Assembly: GCF_030272615.1 (NCBI RefSeq)
Contig: NC_081409.1
Span: 527,237,791 to 527,301,790 of the forward strand
Reading direction: 5' to 3'
DNA: 64,000 bases
From: Cryptomeria japonica
Taxonomy: Eukaryota > Streptophyta > Pinopsida > Cupressales > Cupressaceae
The translations under genes were made by a program, and so were the position numbers. Numbering within the stretch: the stretch's first letter is position 1; every line of letters starts with the position of its first letter. The notes under the pieces were generated by a model. The model did not search any database. It was given only the letters and a program-made list of their open reading frames with translations, and was not told the origin of the DNA. Positions 59,465 to 64,000 of this stretch are shown piece after piece.

Positions 59465-61354
59465 TTATGCAAAGGATGGGATCAAAGGGATCGAAGGATG
59501 AAAAATATGCATTGGATAAAGGATAGGGTATTGGAATAATTGGGCTTCACTGGATGGAAATGAAGGCAAGATCAACATTGGAAAACACCTTGACAGGTGG
59601 TGGATTGATGGAGGAAAAATGGATCTCAGATTGTGAGATTTGGATGGAGGAATAGCTTGGGATTTTGGGACATAAGGGCCCAAAATGGATGAAGAAGGTG
59701 ATGGAGGAACAAATTTGAGAGGGTTGGATGGAGGAATAGCAACTTTGGATGCCAAGTTGGATGTTTCTTTAGGCTTTTGTGCTTCAAGGAGCCGCTTAGG
59801 GATCCACATGGTTTTTGATTTTTCATGCTTTTGTGGTTCCTTGGAGTGCATTGCCAACACAAGGGATTTAGGAACCCATATAGATTTTAACTTTTGTTTT
59901 TGAGAAATGGGCCTTTGTGACCTTTTGGATTTTTCCTTTTCTTTTTGGATCATATTTGTCTTTGCTTTGACATGTTGATTAGATTGGACATGTTGATCCT
60001 TGAATACATGTGGATTTTTAGACTTATGACCTTTATGCTTGGCATCCAAATTGCTTGGAGGGGGAAAGGAATGCATGGATGGATAGGAATGAAGTGGAGG
60101 TCTTTTGCATGGATGAAAGTTACTCAAATATGTGTTCCTTTGTTGACCTTGCATACAGGATGCTGGGATATTATAAGGACCTAAGATGGATGGAAGGGAT
60201 AAAGGGGAAGGGATATGTTTGGATTTTGAAGGGATGTTGGATTTAGTAGGGGTGCCCATGTCTTGAGGAATTTCACTGAGGCCATGACCCTTAATATTTT
60301 CTTTAACATGAAGGGATTCTAGCTTATGGAGATCTACTCCTTTGCCTTTATGAATATCTTGACTTGTAGGATGCTCATTTCTTTGGGAAGAAGACGCGAG
60401 TCCATTATGAGGTGGATATGATATGAGAGAAATAATGAGATCTTGAAGTGGATCGGATTGCACCAAAGTGGAAGAACCCATTATGCATGTCGAGGGTTCA
60501 TGAACATCTTGCACTGACACGTTATAATCATGAGGGGGATTAGGATCATGAGGGGGACTAGGATTGTGTAGTGGACATGGTTCAATGACAGGCTCTTCAA
60601 GAGATGGAATGGGAGAAATAATGGGATCATCAAAAGAAATGAGATCTTGGAGTGTATATGGAGCATTAGGACAAGGAGATGGAGGAACAAAAGGATCTTG
60701 TGGAGGATTTAAATGAATAATTTGATCTTGAAAAGGAGGAAGATCATTGGAATCCTCTGTAAAGTTGCTTTGCTCTTGACTTTCAATGGGATCATCGGAA
60801 AGGATGGAAGAGATATCTTGATCTTTCTTTGGAAGTGGAATGTCAATGGGATTTGAAAGGGTGTTGTGTTCTTGGATAGAATGGATGGGAATAATGGAAT
60901 CATTGTGAGTGTCTGGGGAAATGGGATCTTGGTCAACAATTGGATGGAATGATAAGGTTTCAGGATCTTGATCTTGATTTTCTTTAGGACTCATTTCTTC
61001 GTGCTCTAAATTATCCTCTTGACGTGAGGTTGGACTTTGGATATGCATGGGGGATTCTGACAAGGAATCAATGTTTTGGCATGAAGGAAATGCACTTTGA
61101 ACATTTGTGATGGACTCTGGCAAGGAATCAATTCTTGAACATGAGGAAGAGGAACTTCGAATGGGGTCCTCTAAAACAGGTAATGGCAATAAAGTGCATG
61201 GTGGCATTGGGTCTTGTATTTCTGAAACATGATCCTTGGGTGTATTGTTTGATGAGGACAATATGGAAGGTTCTTGTGAAACTTCTAAAGGTGTAGGGAT
61301 AGATGCCATTGGAGAGTCAATTTGTTTGTGGGGGGATGAGGCATTGCTAGACAT
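59465..61354 (-). CDS. Pro/Ser-rich protein of F2, 629 codons open
   Basis: The longest intact frame in the window, starting MSSNASSPHK. I recognise no domain. It is low in order-promoting residues, rich in Pro, Ser, Asp, Gln and His, with Asp-Pro-Ile/Pro-Pro-His-Asp runs in the first half and a basic second half. Residues 470-560 hold a near-duplicate motif: KSIWVPKSLV and KTMWIPKRLL. The same frame continues upstream through two stops (61426 and 61606) into a Gln-rich stretch, so the original protein was probably longer and the ATG at 61354 is only the first after the last stop. It occupies the place of gag-pol in F2. Confidence 0.6.
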   Translation of the reverse strand: MSSNASSPHKQIDSPMASIPTPLEVSQEPSILSSSNNTPKDHVSEIQDPMPPCTLLPLPVLEDPIRSSSSSCSRIDSLPESITNVQSAFPSCQNIDSLSESPMHIQSPTSRQEDNLEHEEMSPKENQDQDPETLSFHPIVDQDPISPDTHNDSIIPIHSIQEHNTLSNPIDIPLPKKDQDISSILSDDPIESQEQSNFTEDSNDLPPFQDQIIHLNPPQDPFVPPSPCPNAPYTLQDLISFDDPIISPIPSLEEPVIEPCPLHNPSPPHDPNPPHDYNVSVQDVHEPSTCIMGSSTLVQSDPLQDLIISLISYPPHNGLASSSQRNEHPTSQDIHKGKGVDLHKLESLHVKENIKGHGLSEIPQDMGTPTKSNIPSKSKHIPSPLSLPSILGPYNIPASCMQGQQRNTYLSNFHPCKRPPLHSYPSMHSFPPPSNLDAKHKGHKSKNPHVFKDQHVQSNQHVKAKTNMIQKEKEKSKRSQRPISQKQKLKSIWVPKSLVLAMHSKEPQKHEKSKTMWIPKRLLEAQKPKETSNLASKVAIPPSNPLKFVPPSPSSSILGPYVPKSQAIPPSKSHNLRSIFPPSIHHLSRCFPMLILPSFPSSEAQLFQYPILYPMHIFHPSIPLIPSFA

Positions 61355-62382
61355 AAGTGTATTATCTTGATCTTCCTCAAAGAACTCACTTGGTAATTTC
61401 CTTAAGATCCTTGCAATAAGGCCACCTTTCTTTCAAGGTTTTGACATAGTTGTATCTGGAATTTGAACTTGTTTGGAAAGGAGTTGGTTCTGGTCTGATG
61501 TCATGTTTTGATTTCGAACTAGATGTTGATCAAATTGGTTTGACATGTTCAAAATTTGGCTTGGTGCATGTTGCAATTTTTGTTTTTGAATTTGTGATTG
61601 TAGTCATTGATACTGAGTTTGTTGTCGATAATTAACAGTTGGTTGGACATATTGTTGAAATTGGACCATTGGTTGTGTCTGTTGGAAATGTTGGAACTGT
61701 TGAACAATTGGTTGTGATGGTTGAAAATGTGATTGATAGTAAACACCTTCTTGTTCTTGTTGTGGAGGCACATAATGTTGTTGTCTCTTTTCTTGAAATT
61801 GTTTCATCATCTCTATTTGGAGAGGAGAGCTGGTATGTTTGATTGTTCAATAAGAGATCTTACATCAATTGGCTCAAATTTTGGGTTTGGACCTTGAAAT
61901 TTTTTAAATGTTTGGACATTTGGGATCTAATCTTCTCACTATTTTTCACCTTTTGTTCAATGATCTTTGTTTCTCGGGCTAGTTTCTCCTCTAGTTTTTG
62001 TATTTGGAGACTTGTTTCATCATAAAAAGTTTGACCAATATTGCCTTGTTGTTGGGTTGGATATAGTTGTGAAAGGGTTTGTTCCTCGTAATGTTTGAGT
62101 TTGAATTTCATGGTGCAGGTTTAGTTGATTCCAGTCAAAAGGTGCATTTTCCCTTGGCATTGGTGGAACACTCCCATATCCCAGTTTCATGGGTACAAAC
62201 ACTGGCTCATATAATGGAGGTGGTCCAAGTTGAACCATTCCATATTGTAGTAATGATGTGTTTGACGAACCTTCAATTTGTAATGTTTGACTAGGTTGAA
62301 ACTGTGAGTTTGATACGTTGTCAATGGGTTGATATGTTGGTTCGCCCATCTTCTTAGATTTTGACCTTGTTTCAACAGGCAT
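61355..62382 (-). pseudogene. N-terminal part of the F2 protein (broken)
   Basis: Starts MPVETRSKSKKMGEPTYQ at 62382, like the Gag starts of A and B (MPxQTR). A Pro-rich part follows, then after a frameshift near 62110 a coiled-coil stretch (IQKLEEKLARETKIIEQKVK, about 62010-61950). After another shift near 61840 a Gln-rich segment (61810-61610) leads, in frame, into the 629-codon frame through two stops. No capsid-like or zinc-knuckle motif is visible, so it is not a normal Gag. Confidence 0.6.
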
Positions 62383-64000
62383 GTCACTATGCAAATGCAA
62401 TATCTTTGGGATTTTTTTGATTTTAAAAGGATGATGTATGATATGCAACTAAATGCAACCTAAATAGATGAAAATGTAATCTATGGAAAGAATGCAACCT
62501 ATGTTTTTGTTGTTTTTCAAGGTTTTGACAAACTTTTTGGAATGCAAACCTAAAGACTCATCCTTAGAAAGTTGAAATGAAGCCAAGACCTTAAAGGACA
62601 AAGGACCAAATGACAATAGGAAAAATTGACAATGTCTCACCTATATGCTTGGATACTAAGCTAGGTTTGACAAAAATGATATTAATGAAAGGACAAATTT
62701 TAGACAAGGTCAAGACTCCCTAACAACAACTTAGGGTATCATCCAAAGTTTTGATTTTTTTTAAGTTTGACAAACCAAATTTTTGAGACTAAATGCAAGA
62801 AGGCAATGATTATGACAATGACTTAGGATATGATATGACAAGATGAAGCCAAGACAAGATGACAATACAATGATAAGGATATGCGAAGACCAATGACTTG
62901 GAATATGCAAAATGCAACCTAGGCAAGACTTAATTTTAGCATGACAAGGATAATGCACGAATGTCACCTAAATGGAAATCTAGCTTGGATATGACAATGA
63001 AATGCAAACTTAGGGAAATGATTTTGAACCTAAGTGCAAAATGAGGACGCTTGCAATGAAAAGGACTAAAATGAAGGGAGATGACAATATGTCCTAGGAC
63101 CTAAGTTGGACTATGCAAAACCTAGCCTAAAGTGACATGAATTTTGAAACAAAAATATTCAATGTTTTGACAAGCCATGTTCAAATGTTGGATGAATACT
63201 TGGATAAATTTGGACTTTTGTTTGGATTTTGTTTTGAGTTGAAGGTTGTTGATTTTGAAAACCCAAGTTGATTATGAGCACTTTTGAAAGTTTGTTTTTG
63301 ATTTAACTTTTGACAATCACAGAAGACAAAATGTTTGTTTGACTTTGACTCAAGACAATCAAGCACATTCACAACAAATCCTATGGCTGGCAAGGGAAAT
63401 ATCTGTTGAATCCTCTAACCATAAAATACAACACTCAGTCGGATAGCTAGACGCTTGGTAGCACTGGCTCCCCCTTACAGTGCACTCACTTCTCGGGCAT
63501 ACCAAGCTTCGAGTTCAAGGGGCATCACTTCCCAAGAACTTGCTATCTCTAACTGAGGAGTATATGATAGGTGTCTTCAGCATGCACATATCACAACACC
63601 TGAGCCAACAGATAGAAGGATTTTGGCATCTAAAAACAAGAGATTCTAGTAAGGGCATCCGTTCGGGTGGGTATTGATCCGGCGAATAAATCGTCGCAAT
63701 ACCATTCCAGCACCCGCTGTCTACAACTTTCATTGCATCCACAGTTATTTAGAGTGGTTTGGAAGAGCTTGGCTTTAGCCCATCACCACTTTGGGTTGTT
63801 CCCTCTCACCAATGTCTGTGCGAAGTGCCAGGCAAATCGGGAGGCAGGCCCAATTCTAAGGGTTAAAACATGCAATCAAATTAAAAATAGACAAAGCATG
63901 CATGGTGTTCATTAACCTTTAAGAAATGAAATGTGCAACTACTTTAAAAATTGCAAGCAAGATGTTTTAATGAGAGCCTTTGACCACGTCCTGCATAAGA
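62383..64000 (-). other. Leader of F2 (continues beyond the window)
   Basis: Noncoding. The first part (62450-63180) is built of ATGACAA, AATGCAACCTA and GACAAGATGA repeats. The block at 63745-63870 matches the A/B leader core (GAGAGGGAACAACCCAAAGTGG on the - strand). No coding frame is supported. Confidence 0.6.

Larger units (their letters stand above)
55373..64000 (-). mobile_element. Element F2: gypsy-like LTR element, apparently without pol (5' end beyond the window)
   Basis: 3' LTR (55373-56777), polypurine tract with hairpin, a 2.6-kb 3' untranslated part, a long Pro/Ser-rich open frame, an N-terminal segment starting MPVETRSKSKK and a leader homologous to those of A and B. No protease, RT, RNase H or integrase motif appears in the visible 8.6 kb. 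As the leader lies upstream of the coding part, no room remains for pol. This fits a non-autonomous element mobilised by a relative. Confidence 0.75.

Overview
This window is a nested stack of plant LTR retrotransposons; I find no host gene, rRNA or tRNA. The recognisable coding sequence belongs to two Ty3/gypsy elements of Tat type (A and B, with a second RNase H after the first), two Ty1/copia elements of one family (D and E), and a gypsy-like element that appears to lack pol (F2). Nesting on this scale, AT-rich sequence and many C-to-T style stop codons suggest a large, heavily methylated seed-plant genome. A conifer is possible, but nothing here proves it.

Layout. Bases 1-135 and 43788-~46000 are the two sides of an old element C (+ strand). 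A (136-43787, + strand, target duplication TTCTC) sits in C. D (8358-14998, - strand, duplication ACATT) sits between the protease and RT of A. B (24291-43630, - strand, duplication GAGAG/GAGAA) sits in the 3' LTR of A. A small inverted-repeat element G (34894-36133, duplication TTCA) sits in B. To the right, the 3' end of F1 (- strand, to 48957) is cut by an LTR-like unit H (48958-51959). E (from 51960, + strand) follows and is interrupted at 55372 by F2 (55373 to beyond 64000, - strand). Because B retains the empty site for D and A retains the empty site for G, the insertion points can be placed to the base.

A and B share one plan: LTR, long leader, gag, protease, a spacer of more than 1 kb, RT-RNaseH-second RNaseH-integrase, a 3' spacer, then a gene on the opposite strand that converges on pol. 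That gene encodes a plant mobile domain (PMD) protein with a coiled-coil tail. In both copies it has a TATA box, a 75-nt first exon and an intron of 464-466 nt. Arrays of a degenerate palindromic motif around TCGTACGA lie both in the gag leaders and inside this antisense intron. This antisense cassette is the most notable system in the window.

Other unusual structures: a 1.2-kb patch of 3' flanking DNA copied behind the 5' LTR of A; a hairpin overlapping the polypurine tract in five elements; a 694-bp triplication of the pol 3' end in B; and a 629-codon open frame for a Pro/Ser-rich protein in F2. Most reading frames carry stops or frameshifts, so almost every gene is listed as a pseudogene.
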